DNA from: Glandiceps talaboti
Taxonomy: Eukaryota > Hemichordata > Enteropneusta > Spengelidae
NCBI RefSeq assembly: GCF_964340395.1
Contig: NC_135567.1
Location: forward strand, 20,918,806-20,982,805
Direction: 5' to 3'
DNA: 64,000 bases
Part shown: piece by piece, positions 1 through 11,475 of the stretch
Numbering within the stretch: the stretch's first letter is position 1
How the letters are laid out: each line of letters opens with the position of its first letter
Notes under the pieces: model-generated
Databases searched by the model: none
What the model saw: the letters and a program-made list of their open reading frames with translations, nothing else
Told to the model about the DNA's origin: nothing
Position numbers and translations under genes: made by a program

Positions 1-230
1 GCAAAGAGGAGAAAAACTTTGACTTTTATCACACAATTCAAACTGTGTAATCAAAATTAGAATCAGGAAACAGTTTTGGAAACAATGGCACAATTAGTCG
101 GTACAAAAATTGACAGAGAAAAGGAGAATTCCATGATATATCCACAGTGGAAGTAATTAATTCTCACTCTGAAGGCTTCCTAATACTAACATTGAAAGAT
201 GTTTATCAGCAGCGCCTGTGGGGTGCTGTT

Positions 231-660
231 ATATTGTATCAAAATGTGACAATCAAGCTGTAGGTTTGTTACATTGTATCAAAATATGACAATCAAGCTG
301 CAGGTTTGTTACATTGTATCAAATACATAACCTATCAATCTGCATATTTGTTACATTGTATCAAAATGTGATAATCAAGTTGCACATTTGTTACATTGTA
401 TCAAAGATGTGACCATCAAGCTGCAGGTTTGTTCCAATGTATCAAAATGTAACCATCAATCTACCCAGTTTGTTACATTGTATCAAAATGTTGTCATTAC
501 CTGATTTCATTACAATGTATCAAACTGTGACAATCCACTCCCTGGATTGTTACACTGTAACAAATGTGACTGATCAATCTTTGGGACTTGTTACATTGTA
601 TCAAAACCTATTTGTCAACCTATATCTTCTGCAACACTGTATCTAAATGTGTTCATCAAC
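231..660. repeat. Degenerate 40 bp tandem repeat
   Basis: About ten diverged copies of a roughly 40 bp unit built around GTTACATTGTATCAAAATG and a following CAATCAAGCTGCAGG. Copies differ by substitutions and small indels, so the array looks old. The short reading frame in it is repeat-encoded and not considered a gene. Confidence 0.85.
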
Positions 661-1911
661 CTGCAAACCCGCGACTTGTCACAGGTTAATCCGTGATAGT
701 GCTCGCTTCTACATATCATTACTCCAGACTCTCAATTCCTGCCTTCCAGCAAACTTCCACTTAACAGACCAAATCACCTATTGAAATTCCATTCTGCTGT
801 TCATTGTAATTCCATTAACCTCTCCTGCACCTAACACTTTCTCAAGAAAAATAAATTTGACAAAACTACTGATTTTATCTTTAATTTTAAACTTTCGCAA
901 ACCTTCACCTGTTTTTGGACTAAAATCACACATGAACATCTTCTTAATAAGTGTTCATGAACAAAAAATAATCAAATACTTGAAAATTCATAAAATTGGA
1001 GTCCTTTTACGAAAAAGACATTTTGCAATATACTGTGATTCCATTAAGAGGTTTTGAATTACCCATCATAAACACGCCCCTAACAATTAGATCATGTGAC
1101 CAATTAGATCATGTGACCAATTATAGCACAACTCTTGAACAACTCATTGTCAGCATAACCACAAGCGTTTATTACTCCTTTATGCTTCTGATGGCCACAG
1201 ACAATACAGTGTTTTAGTTATAACCAACGTGAGTCGGTTTTTTTATCTGTCTGTCAATAATTACACAATATTGTCTAAATATGGTATTATACTGAAATCA
1301 CTGAAATCACATTCATGTGTCAATACTTGTACAATTTTCTTATCGCTCTTTACAATTTTCTGGTTGCTCTCTTCCTGGTGTTTGCACACACCAAGGGTTA
1401 CCTTTCATATCTGTGCAAATAACCCCTTTCATCAGCATCTCAGCATTAGTCCCAGCTACAGTGAATTCAGACTAAATAAACCAAGTTGTCCTCAATTCAA
1501 ATTTAATTATTTCTATTCTGAAAGTAAATTCCCACAGATTGGTCAAACAGTCAACAAAGTTTGGTCACAAAAGTCCAACACGTAGTCACTTTAGTAGAAC
1601 TTTTTAACAACATTTCTTTCAAATAAAATATTTTCTTTTCTTAGACTACGGTACTAATAGCATAGCTTGGTCCACAAACGTTTAAAATAAAGAAGATTTG
1701 TAAATACATGAATACTGACAATTTTATCAAATGCGATTCTGATACTACTAAGGTACATATATATCTTCTTTATTACCTACTAAAGACAAAATAAATAATA
1801 CATTTTTTTTTGAGGTAGGTAAAAGGAGACCAGAAAATAGCTACTTGCTAATCAAGTCTGTCTCCTTAAAGTATAAAAGTATAAACTGAGCAACTCAATT
1901 CAACATCATTC
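661..1911. other. AT-rich non-coding stretch
   Basis: No gene, RNA or mobile element was recognised. The only local structure noted is a perfect 17 bp tandem pair, CAATTAGATCATGTGAC, at 1084-1117. Short open frames of 66 to 118 codons have no protein-like features. Confidence 0.5.
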
Positions 1912-2085
1912 TTACACTTGGTTTTACTAAGCTATCTGTAAAGTGTTTTACATTCATTATGAATTACTCTTTCCAAAGTTTTCAAACCATACACTGTAGT
2001 ATTAATTTTATACTTGGTTTTAGCTATCTGTAAAGTGTTTAAATTACATTATGAATTATTCTTTCAAACCATAGTATTGTAACAC
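1912..2085. repeat. Direct duplication, about 96 bp
   Basis: Two neighbouring copies contain ACTTGGTTTTA, GCTATCTGTAAAGTGTTT and CATTATGAATTA in the same order (starting near 1912 and 2008). Small indels separate them. Confidence 0.75.
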
Positions 2086-2480
2086 AAACAGAATTATGAT
2101 GTTCGTCTACATACATGTACCTGCTTTCTCAATTAAATTTTATATTCTATTTTTAGATGAAGCTTGTCAGTGAAGCCTGCAGCACCTCAGCCGATTTCCC
2201 TACTTCATTATAGCCTCAACAAAACACTGCTAATATTTACACAATCTGTTTTTTCTTCAACATGTTCAATATTATTACCATCAAAACACCTTCAATTGAG
2301 AAACAGGCAAGGAATCTTCCTTTATCTTAGTTTCCATCAATGCATGTCCATGGTTTCAACTCTTCAAACAACCCTCCAGATATTTTAGTAAAAGCATCTT
2401 TTAGAACGTTCAAGGAAACAAAAGGAAAGCCAGGAGCCAAATTGTTGAATTAGCTATACGGAACATTTGTAAAATTGAAA
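2086..2480. other. Non-coding stretch, nothing recognised
   Basis: Ordinary AT-rich sequence. A 74-codon frame at 2164-2388 has no recognisable domain, no signal peptide and no evident flanking splice signals. It is left uncalled. Confidence 0.4.
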
Positions 2481-2484
2481 GCGT

Positions 2485-3048
2485 GATTCAGAACAGAATA
2501 CAGAAAACATGGAATGTAAATGATTGGCGATATTTTGACTTCAAAAATCAAATGAAATTAAGAGGGTTGAAACCATTTGTAAAATTGAATGCTTGATTCA
2601 GAACAGAATACAGAAAACATGGAATGTAAAGGATTGGCGATATTTTGACTTCATAAATCAGATGAAATTAAGAGGGTTGAAACCATGTAATATTTGTAAA
2701 ATTGAATGCATGATTCAGAACAGAATACAGAAAACATGGAATGTAAAGGATTGGCGATATTTTGACTTCAAAAATCAAATGAAATTAAGAGGGTTGAAAC
2801 CATGTAATATTTGTAAAATTGAATGCATGATTCAGAACAGAATACAGAAAACATGGAATATAAATGATTGGCGATATTTTGACTTCAAAAATCAAATGAA
2901 ATTAAGAGGGTTGAAGCCATGTAACATTTGTAAAATTAAATGCATGATTCAAAACAGAATACAGAAAACATGGAATGTAAATGATTGGTGATATTTTGAC
3001 TTCAAAAATCAAATGAAATTAAGAGGGTTGAAGCCATGTAAAATTTAG
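2485..3048 (+). repeat. 117 bp tandem repeat with a frame-preserving period
   Basis: Five units begin with GATTCAGAACAGAATACAG at about 2485, 2595, 2712, 2829 and 2946. The first unit is 110 bp and the rest are 117 bp, which is 39 codons. Because the period is a multiple of three, one frame stays open (2593-2991) and encodes a repeated 39-residue unit with two cysteines and tryptophan-rich segments. The copies differ by only a few bases, including changes that would be silent. I treat it as a minisatellite. An exonised repeat is possible but has no other support. Confidence 0.85.
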
Positions 3049-3531
3049 ATTTCTGTCTTTGTGTTGATGTTTGAATTACCATCTAGCACACAATTCAAGG
3101 GCAATCGAAATCTCAGTACCTGAAACAGAATTTATCACATGCTAGAGGGTCAAATAGAACAAGAAGGTCGACTTATTCTCATGTGTGCCTGTATACAGTA
3201 TAGTAATGCATGTACGTGCGGGGAGTGGAAGTTATGGTGTCTAAGAAGAAATCAAACGTTCATTATTTTTATGATACACCTAGGCAATAAAATTCTATTT
3301 CAGGTACATTTGTATCGACAATTCTGTTTCAGGTATCGAGAATCGTGTTAATAAATGGTTTTCATACAATGTATGCATAAATTAAATTACCACTATTCAT
3401 GGTTTATGGAGTTTTGCATTTTCATACCGTGTATTACCTGAAGACAATCATTATTTTAGTATAAAGTGTGTAAATAAGTACAAATGTAGCAATGTTGCAA
3501 CTAAGCTTCACTTTCAATTGTCAATTGTCAA
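3049..3531. other. Non-coding stretch, nothing recognised
   Basis: AT-rich sequence with no repeat longer than a few tens of bases and no protein-like frame. Confidence 0.4.
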
Positions 3532-3760
3532 TTTTTACATTTCTTAGTATAGTTTAGTGTTCTATAACCTTCTTGTTTAGCTGAGAAAACAAAACTGATT
3601 CAACATACATATGCAAATTAGCTAATTATTATTCATAATCAACAGCAATGGTGTATTTCCATCCAGTGCAGAACATAATTTTTACATTTCTCAGTATAGT
3701 TCACAGTGTTCTATAACCTTCTTGTTTAGCTGAGAAAATAAAACTGAATCAACAAAACTG
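3532..3760. repeat. Direct duplication, about 80 bp, spaced 147 bp
   Basis: The block TTTTTACATTTCT, GTTCTATAACCTTC and TTGTTTAGCTGAGAAAA appears near 3532 and again near 3679 with few differences, separated by unrelated AT-rich sequence. Confidence 0.8.
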
Positions 3761-3914
3761 GAGCGCACTCACCACTGAATTGCCCATTGATTGATTGACT
3801 TCTCTAAACAAATGATTTGATTGGGTAATGTAACTCCATAGCAACTTGATTATAACTCAAAGCCACAAATTAGGTTTTTCTGATTCTAAACACTACTTTG
3901 TTAACCATTATATT

Positions 3915-4010
3915 GGCAGCAATCACGTCTAGCTTTATTCATAATATAGTTATTATTAGTTGCCGCAATCACAGCTAGTCTTACTCACAATGGAGTTATT
4001 ATTATCTAAA
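3915..4010. repeat. Direct duplication, about 50 bp
   Basis: GGCAGCAATCAC, CTAGCTTTATTCATAAT and AGTTATTATTA recur in slightly altered form (GCCGCAATCAC, CTAGTCTTACTCACAAT) immediately downstream. Confidence 0.65.
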
Positions 4011-4334
4011 CGTCCTTTAGATCAATTATACCATGCTGTTGACCTTAACTACACATGTACAGACAGTTATCTCTTTATCTTCAAACTTTTTTCCATAAAT
4101 ATATCTTCCTGTGAGTTCATCTACCTAATCTTTCCAAAGGTATGCAGTATTCATATTTTCCAATTATATGCATTCATAATTTCAATCACTAAAATATAAA
4201 ACATGTTCAGCGTTTATTAACTACGTGTATGTAGCAGTGAGTTCGTTGACTCTATCAATGATGTTATGATGTTTGGAGACAGTTTTATGATACGTTAAGA
4301 TTGTACAACTACACTCTATATTTGTATCCTAAGA

Positions 4335-4965
4335 TCACCCCATACACCCACATCTTGTAAACCACCCTCAGAACACCCCCCCCCCCCCATTACATCAACA
4401 TTTTGTAAACCACCCTCAGAACAACACCCCCACTAAATCAACATCTTGTAAACCATCCTCAGAACAACACCCCCGCTACATCCACATCAAACCACTCTCA
4501 GAACAACCCCCAATACACCCCCCCCCACTACATCAACATCTTGTAAACTACCCTCAGAACACCCCCCCCCCCCATTACATCAACATTTTGTAAACCACCC
4601 TCAGAACAACACCCCCACTAAATCAACATCTTGTAAACCACCCTCAGAACAACACCCCCGCTACATCCACATCAAACCACTCTCAGAACAACCCCCAATA
4701 CATCCCACCCCCACACCAGTTCATCCACATCTTGTAAACCACCCTCAGAACAACACCCCCGCTACGCTTGAAAACCCACATATTTCAGAGAGCTTTTTCA
4801 TCTCCTTTCTAACTCTAAGCGCCACTGAACATTGTTTTCTTTGGATATTTGGCGCTATATAAATTTATTAGATAGATAGATAGATAGACATCCACATCTT
4901 GTAAACCACCCTCAGAACACCCCCCCCCACTACAGCCACATCTTGTAAACCACCCTCAGAACATC
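4335..4965. repeat. C-rich minisatellite with a larger internal duplication
   Basis: Imperfect 40-45 bp units carry CATCTTGTAAACCACCCTC followed by AGAACAACACCCCC. A block of about 185 bp containing several units is itself duplicated (roughly 4367-4520 and 4552-4705), with the same order of unit variants. Runs of 12-13 cytosines occur at about 4378 and 4561. The array is interrupted at 4781-4890 by a SINE-like tail and resumes afterwards. Confidence 0.85.
4781..4890 (+). mobile_element. SINE-like 3' tail with (GATA)n
   Basis: The sequence GGCGCTATATAAATTTATT followed by (TAGA)n at 4870-4889 matches the GCGCTATATAA-plus-microsatellite tail typical of many invertebrate SINEs and short non-LTR-derived repeats. 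It sits inside the C-rich array and splits it, consistent with insertion after the array formed. The head of the element was not identified. Confidence 0.5.
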
Positions 4966-5183
4966 CTTCTAAACAAGTTACATAACAACCCATCACATAC
5001 CCCTAAGATGAAACCCTACAACTCTGTGTAAAATATCATCTTGTACATTTATATGTACATGTATGTAGCTTCACAATTACCTTTACACACACGTTACAGA
5101 AACCCCTACTACCCAAACTTTAGGTTGTATTAAACTCAGAACAATGCACAGTACGGACACTCAAATACTTTACAACTATACAC

Positions 5184-5214
5184 ATTTATTTATTTATTTA
5201 TTTATTTATTTATT
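5184..5214. repeat. (TTTA)n microsatellite
   Basis: About seven or eight uninterrupted TTTA units, followed by TTCAGGTAAACAAACGGGC. It could be the tail of a degraded retroelement, but no body is visible. Confidence 0.85.
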
Positions 5215-5349
5215 CAGGTAAACAAACGGGCATAAAGCCCATTTATAGGCACCTTTAGAAACAAATAAGGAAAGACAAGCACTAAAAAGATAAAACAAGG
5301 GGTAGCAATAACAGAAAGAAGTGACACATACATGTACCCTTAAAGTTAA

Positions 5350-5805
5350 AGCAAAACAACCTCTACAACACAGTAAGTTTTTATACTACATCACAACCTT
5401 AACAAATACTCCAAAAATCAACCACTAAAAGTCAGTGATCATACATCCATCAGGGACAGAGATTGTAGCACCTTCCGAACAATGTACAATACACTCCAAC
5501 ACTGTATAAGTATATGTACTCTCAGAGCAAAAAGCAAAGGGCCCCAACAACATAGTAATACATCACAGCCCATCAAATACCCCAAACATCAACCACTAAA
5601 AGTCAGTGAACGTAGCATCAGGGACGGATTGTAGCAGCTTTAGAACAATACACAATATATTCCAACACTGTACAAGTATATACATGTGTGCCCTCAAAGC
5701 AAAAAGAAAAGGAACCCCAACAACACAGTATAAATACATCACAACCCATCAAATACCCCAAAGATCAACCACTGAAAGTCAGTGAACGTAGCATCAGTGT
5801 AAAAC
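5350..5805. repeat. Degenerate tandem repeat, about 175 bp unit
   Basis: Two and a half copies contain AACACAGTA, CATCACAACC, ATCAACCACTAAAAGTCAG, CATCAGGGAC and ACACTGTA in constant order, starting near 5357, 5543 and 5715. Divergence is about 10-15 percent by eye. Confidence 0.8.
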
Positions 5806-6270
5806 GTTAATGAACACAGAATAAGTAATACAGTATTACCTGTGTTAATCAATGGTTCCACGTTAATCAATTCCATATATACCGTATACTCATTAACAAA
5901 TCGTCTCTGCCTCCCTATGGAATCCTAAAAACAGCTCAACCGATTTTAATTATGTACAAAGTGAATAAACGGCAGTCGGTACGAGTCCATAAACAGTAGT
6001 CGGTACACATAAAGACTGACTGGTTTACCTGGTTTTTTATTGAAAGCTGTCAGTACTAATTACAAGGTAGATGATATGTTTTCTACTCAATACAAACCCT
6101 GGCTACTATAGATGATGCTACAGTTCTACTTCTAGAGTCAATATTCGATGGCTTTATACAGAAGTTCTACTTCTAGTGTCAACATTCACTGTTGTACGAG
6201 TTCTAGAAACACAACAGATGTCAATCATACATGTACATGTATTCTAAACTACCCTACTGACTTTGGGGTT
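5806..6270. other. Non-coding stretch
   Basis: It contains only a short duplication around AGTTCTACTTCTAG (near 6123 and 6164) and the palindromic run ACATGTACATGT near 6229. No gene signal was seen. Confidence 0.4.
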
Positions 6271-7898
6271 CCCTAACATCATAGGGTGGGTGGTTTGTCT
6301 AACACAGTCCCTAACATCATAGGGTGGGTGGTTTGTCTAACACAGTCCCTAACATCATAGGGTGGGTGGTTTGTCTAACACAGTCCCTAACATCATAGGG
6401 TGGGTGGTTTGTCTAGCACAGTCCCTAACATCATAGGGTGGGTGGTTTGTCTAGCACAGTCCCTAACATCATAGGGTGGGTGGTTTGTCTAACACAGTCC
6501 CTAACATCATAGGGTGGGTGGTTTGTCTAGCACAGTCCCTAACATCATAGGGTGGGTGGTTTGTCTAACACAGTCCCTAACATCATAGGGTGGGTGGTTT
6601 GTCTAGCACAGTCCCTAACATCATAGGGTGGGTGGTTTGTCTAACACAGTCCCTAACATCATAGGGTGGGTGGTTTGTCTAGCACAGTCCCTAACATCAT
6701 AGGGTGGGTGGTTTGTCTAACACAGTCCCTAACATCATAGGGTGGGTGGTTTGTCTAACACAGTCCCTAACATCATAGGGTGGGTGGTTTGTCTAGCACA
6801 GTCCCTAACATCATAGGGTGGGTGGTTTGTCTAGCACAGTCCCTAACATCATAGGGTGGGTGGTTTGTCTAACACAGTCCCTAACATCATAGGGTGGGTG
6901 GTTTGTCTAGCACAGTCCCTAACATCATAGGGTGGGTGGTTTGTCTAACACAGTCCCTAACATCATAGGGTGGGTGGTTTGTCTAACACAGTCCCTAACA
7001 TCATAGGGTGGGTGGTTTGTCTAGCACAGTCCCTAACATCATAGGGTGGGTGGTTTGTCTAACACAGTCCCTAACATCATAGGGTGGGTGGTTTGTCTAA
7101 CACAGTCCCTAACATCATAGGGTGGGTGGTCTGTCTAGTACAGTCCCTAACATCATAGGGTGGGTGGTTTGTCTAGCACAGTCCCTAACATCATAGGGTG
7201 GGTGGTTTGTCTAACACAGTCCCTAACATCATAGGGTGGGTGGTTTGTCTAACACAGTCCCTAACATCATAGGGTGGGTGGTTTGTCTAACACAGTCCCT
7301 AACATCATAGGGTGGGTGGTTTGTCTAGCACAGTCCCTAACATCATAGGGTGGGATGGTTTGTCTAGCACAGTCCCTAACATCATAGGGTGGGTGGTTTG
7401 TCTAGCACAGTCCCTAACATCATAGGGTGGGTGGTCTGTCTAGTACAGTCCCTAACATCATATGGTGGGGTGTTTTGTCTAACACAGTCCCTAACATCAT
7501 AGGGTGGGGTGGTTTGTCTAGCACAGTCCCTAACATCATAGGGTGGGATGGTTTGTCTAGCACAGTCCCTAACATCATAGGATGGGTGGTTTGTCTAGCA
7601 CAGTCCCTAACATCATAGGGTGGGTGGTCTGTCTAGTACAGTCCCTAACATCATAGGGTGGGTGGTTTGTCTAACACAGTCCCTAACATCATAGGGTGGG
7701 TGGTCTGTCTAGTACAGTCCCTAACATCATAGGGTGGGGTGGTTTGTCTAACACAGTCCCTAACATCATAGGGTGGGTGGTTTGTCTAGCACAGTCCCTA
7801 ACATCATAGGGTGGGTGGTCTGTCTAGTACAGTCCCTAACATCATAGGGTGGGGTGGTTTGTCTAACACAGTCCCTAACATCATAGCGTGGGGTGGTC
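6271..7898. repeat. 38 bp minisatellite, about 43 copies
   Basis: The unit reads CCCTAACATCATAGGGTGGG then TGGTTTGTCTAACACAGT. Copies are almost identical. The main variants are AACACAGT, AGCACAGT and AGTACAGT at the end, GTCTGTC for TTTGTC, and a few 39 bp units with GGGGTGG. The variants become denser toward the right half, from about 7130, which suggests that the left side was homogenised more recently. Each unit contains CCCTA-6 nt-TAGGG, able to form a short hairpin. Confidence 0.97.
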
Positions 7899-8023
7899 AG
7901 TTAAGGCACAGGTTCTTATTCTTACATTAACGCCAGCTAGTCTGTAGCCAGGGTTTTCTTATATACATGTACAATGTACATGTAAGTTGATCCATTGACA
8001 TAAGGGTGCAGGGTTGCCTGTCT

Positions 8024-8148
8024 AACATTTGTGGTAACATGTACAAATGTATGCATCTAAAACGTAGTGAAATTTTTGAAAATTTGAAACACTTGTGGTA
8101 ACATGTACAAATGTATGCATAAAAACGTAGTGAAATTTTTGAAAATCT
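8024..8148. repeat. Direct duplication, about 66 bp
   Basis: TTGTGGTAACATGTACAAAT, GTATGCAT and AAAACGTAGTGAAATTTTTG occur twice, starting near 8026 and 8091. Confidence 0.9.
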
Positions 8149-8540
8149 TCACCCTGTTTATATTTTAACGATACAATACCATAGCAACCAATTGGTATGC
8201 TGTGAAGGTATCTTTGACAGCTCAAATCATATACATTACCATGACAACCAATTAACTTGATGTCCAATAAAAGTACTCCGACTAAATCATAAAACAACAT
8301 AACTCAAACTTGGTCAAATTGTTCCCTGGATGCCATAAACTAATTGAATGCAAAATGCCCTACATGTATAATATTATGATTATATATAACAACAACTACT
8401 TTAACAGTGATGTCATTCAGAACTGCTAGGAGTTTGTACAAATACAGTATTCACTATACTGACATACATGTGTTCCTCTTTCTACCAGGACGGTACTGTA
8501 AACATAGATAATTTTGACACTAGAAAATCTTGCCATTTCA
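8149..8540. other. Non-coding stretch
   Basis: No gene was recognised. Two sites, ACCATAGCAACCAATTGG (near 8179) and ACCATGACAACCAATT (near 8238), form a short diverged repeat. Confidence 0.4.
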
Positions 8541-9195
8541 GAGATGGGGAGAAGATTGGGGAGAGAATTGGGAACAGAGGTGGAGAAAATGGGAAAGAGA
8601 TAGGGAAAGAATTGGAAAGAGAAGGGAGAGGATGAGAAAAAGAAATAGGGAGAGAATGAGAAAGAGATGGGGAGAGACTAGGAAAGAGATAGGGAAAGAC
8701 TGGAAAGAGATAGGGAGAGACTGGGAAAGAGATGGGGAGAGAATGAGAAAGAGATGGGGAGAGAATGGGAAAGAGATGGGGAAAGAATGGGAAAGAGAGA
8801 TGGGGAGACAATGGGAAACAGAGATGGGGAGAGTGGGAAAGAGATGGGAAGAAAATGGGAAAGAGATAGGGAGAGAATGAGAAAGAGATAGGGAGAGGAC
8901 GAGAAAAAGAAATAGGGAGAGAATGAGAAATAGAGATGGGGAGAAAATGGGAGACGGAGATAGGGAGACAATGGGAGACAGAGATAGGGAGACAATGGGA
9001 GACAGAAATAGGGAGAGAATGGGAAACAGAGATAGGGAGAGAATGGGAAACAGAGATGGGGAGAGAATGGGAAACAGAGATAGGGGGAGACTGGGAAAGA
9101 GATGGGGAGAGACTGGGAAAGAGATAGGGAGAGAATGGGAAACAGAGATAGGGAGAGAATGGGAAACAGAGGCGGAGACGGAGACAGAGAGATGT
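8541..9195 (+). repeat. Purine-rich tandem tract of about 650 bp
   Basis: The plus strand is almost entirely purine, with regularly spaced single T and rare C. Units of about 22-24 bp follow patterns such as GAGATGGGGAGAGAATGGGA. The second half (8930-9170) is more regular, with AAACA inserted between units. Frames are open in several registers on both strands because of composition only (Arg/Glu-rich on plus, Ser/Pro/Phe-rich on minus). I reject them as genes. Confidence 0.95.
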
Positions 9196-9468
9196 GGATC
9201 ATGACAGCACCATGTTTATGGATTTATTGTATAGTTACTGTTCACTTTGATGTCATTCATATTTCATACTTAGTTAATAGTAAGTGTTCTTCAGAATCAG
9301 CTACATTGTCTCTAGAGACAAAACTCTAAAAGATATCCAAGTATAGACATGTGAGGTCATATTGTATAGTTATAAATGTGAAGGTACAAAAGTATACACA
9401 ATTCTGGCATTGGCTTTCAAGAAATAACACAAGAGTTCATAATAGTCAGATACATGTACATGTGTATA

Positions 9469-9990
9469 GGAGTATACAATGTACTACATTTTAGTATGTT
9501 CTCTAGTCTTGTAGCAAGACCTTGAATCTCCACTCAGGAGTATGCAATGTACTACATGTATGTTCTCTAGTCTTGTAACAAGACCTTGAATCTCCACTCA
9601 GGAGTATGCAATGTACTACATGTATGTTCTCTAGTCTTGTAACAAGACCTTGAATCTCCACTCAGGAGTATACAATGTACTACATGTATGTTCTCTAGTC
9701 TTGTAACAAGACCTTGAATCTCCACTCAGGAGTATGCAATGTACTACATATACATTTATGTTCTCTAGTCTTGTAACAAGACCTTGAATCTCCACTCAGG
9801 AGTATGCAATGTACTACATGTATGTTCTCTAGTCTTGTAACAAGACCTTGAATCTCCACTCAGGAGTATACAATGTACTACATGTATGTTCTCTAGTCTT
9901 GTAGCAAGACTTTGAATCTGCACTCAGAAGTATACAATGTACTACATTTTTGTAAGTTCACTATTCTTGTTGTAGCAAGACCTTGGATCT
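9469..9990. repeat. 64 bp tandem repeat, 8 copies
   Basis: Units begin GAGTATGCAATGTACTACAT and continue with GTTCTCTAGTCTTGTAACAA and GACCTTGAATCTCCACTCAG, at about 9469, 9538, 9602, 9666, 9730, 9800, 9864 and 9928. Outer copies are diverged and inner copies nearly identical. The unit includes the imperfect palindrome CTTGTAACAAG. Confidence 0.95.
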
Positions 9991-9993
9991 ATG

Positions 9994-10085
9994 TTAACAC
10001 CAGACTAGCACATGTTAGCTACTGGAACAGTTAGTGCATGCTAGTATATCTCAGTGTTAACACCAGGCTGGCAGGGAAAGGATTC
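9994..10085 (-). repeat. Dispersed 100 bp repeat, minus-strand copy
   Basis: GTTAACACCAGACTAGC and GTTAACACCAGGCTGGC are reverse complements of segments of the 100 bp unit found in arrays near 15.5, 37.2 and 51.0 kb. This is a shorter, diverged copy in the opposite orientation. Confidence 0.7.
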
Positions 10086-10209
10086 TTCACTGTACGATAA
10101 TGGCCATGAATACGTTCAATTTCACAGAAAAGCATTACAAAGATAAAAGATCTCAGGGGACATACACTATGCCTGTATATGTATAATAATGCAATATGCA
10201 TACGTGTGT

Positions 10210-10935
10210 ATGACCAATTGAACTCAGCTGTGAATCACATATTTTTATAACTACAATGTCCAAAATGTACATTACAGCCATGGTCAATTTGTCAGCTTCA
10301 TTGAAAGCCATGTGTCTCCTCGACTGTGATAGTATGAGTACAAGTTTGACATGGACCTGGCCAGGAAACTGAAATATTTAAATGCAATGCATAATTAAGT
10401 TTTATGAACATATATGTAGTACAGAATATGATATTAAAAGACACATTTTTGCAAATTTGTACATATACATCATAGCTATGAATACTATCGTCACATTCCA
10501 ACACTTCCATGACACGTGTCTCTGCGAGTTTGATAATGGACTTGTGACAGCTATGATTAAAATTATATTTTTAAATGTGACACATATTCCATATTTGGAC
10601 ACAGAGTCTGCAGGACATTACATGAACTACATTGTACACTGTACATCACAGCCATAGACATTGTCATTCCAACGCTACAATGACATGTGTCTCTGGGAAT
10701 ATAACACTTATGACTTGGACTCAGCTATGAAATTGATATTTCTAAATGTTATATATTTTATATTTGAACACAGAGTTCCAAAGCAATGACAGTGACAATA
10801 TCTACATGTACATGGACACTGTGACCTTGAACATGGTCATTTACATATGACAAAGACAGACATCTCTAGAGTTTACATGACAGTGTAAGCACACATTGAC
10901 TTGGACTCAGCTGTTTAACTAAGAGACACTTACAA
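10210..10935. repeat. Highly diverged tandem repeat, about 170 bp
   Basis: Four loose copies share GACTTGGACTCAGCTATGAA or variants, CATGACA-CGTGTCTCT, and TTTGGACACAGAGT-like blocks in constant order. Divergence is strong, so unit borders are approximate. Confidence 0.55.
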
Positions 10936-11157
10936 CCATAGAATGCTGGATATTTTGTCAATTACCTTACACATTTATAGCAAGCATACCAAGTAAGCCA
11001 TCACGTCCCAAGGGAAACTCAAATATGAGGAAAACGTTTCCTAGTCAATGACAACCCAAATCTGTCGTTGAAGTTCAAGTTATACAGTTAAGTCTCTTTT
11101 ATGAGATTTAACACTTTTACGAGAAAGTCCCCTGTGTATGCATGGATATAGAGATAT

Positions 11158-11310
11158 GGTGTGTATGTGTGTATGCATGGATATTATAGCGATATGGTGT
11201 GTGTATGTGATGTGTGTGAGTGTGTGTGTCTGTGTGTGTGTCTGTGTGCGTGTGTGCGTGTATGCGCACATGCATGTGTGCGTGCGTTCATGCATGTGTG
11301 TGTGTGGTGG
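11158..11310. repeat. TG-rich microsatellite
   Basis: Mixed (TG)n with TGCG and TATG interruptions on the plus strand. The cysteine/valine or histidine/threonine-rich frames across it are compositional. Confidence 0.95.
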
Positions 11311-11363
11311 TGGGTGGAAATTCATGTTATTCCTCGTAGAGTTAGGCAAGTTACTGTAAAGTA

Positions 11364-11475
11364 AGATTGATTGACAATCTGTCTCTATGAGTGTACATCA
11401 TATCACTTTAACATTACATAGATTGATTGACAATTTGTCTCTCTCAATGTACATCACATCACTTTAACATTACAT
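11364..11475. repeat. Direct duplication, about 55 bp
   Basis: GATTGATTGACAATCTGTCTC, shared to within one base, and ATCACTTTAACATTACAT occur twice in tandem, beginning near 11366 and 11421. Confidence 0.85.

Noticed and set aside
6271-7898. Internal telomeric repeat because of CCCTAA
   Set aside because: The hexamer occurs once per 38 bp unit and is never tandem with itself.
8482-9204. Overlapping Arg/Glu-rich and Ser/Pro-rich frames of up to 174 codons
   Set aside because: They come from the purine-rich tract, where stops are rare by composition, and are open on both strands at once.
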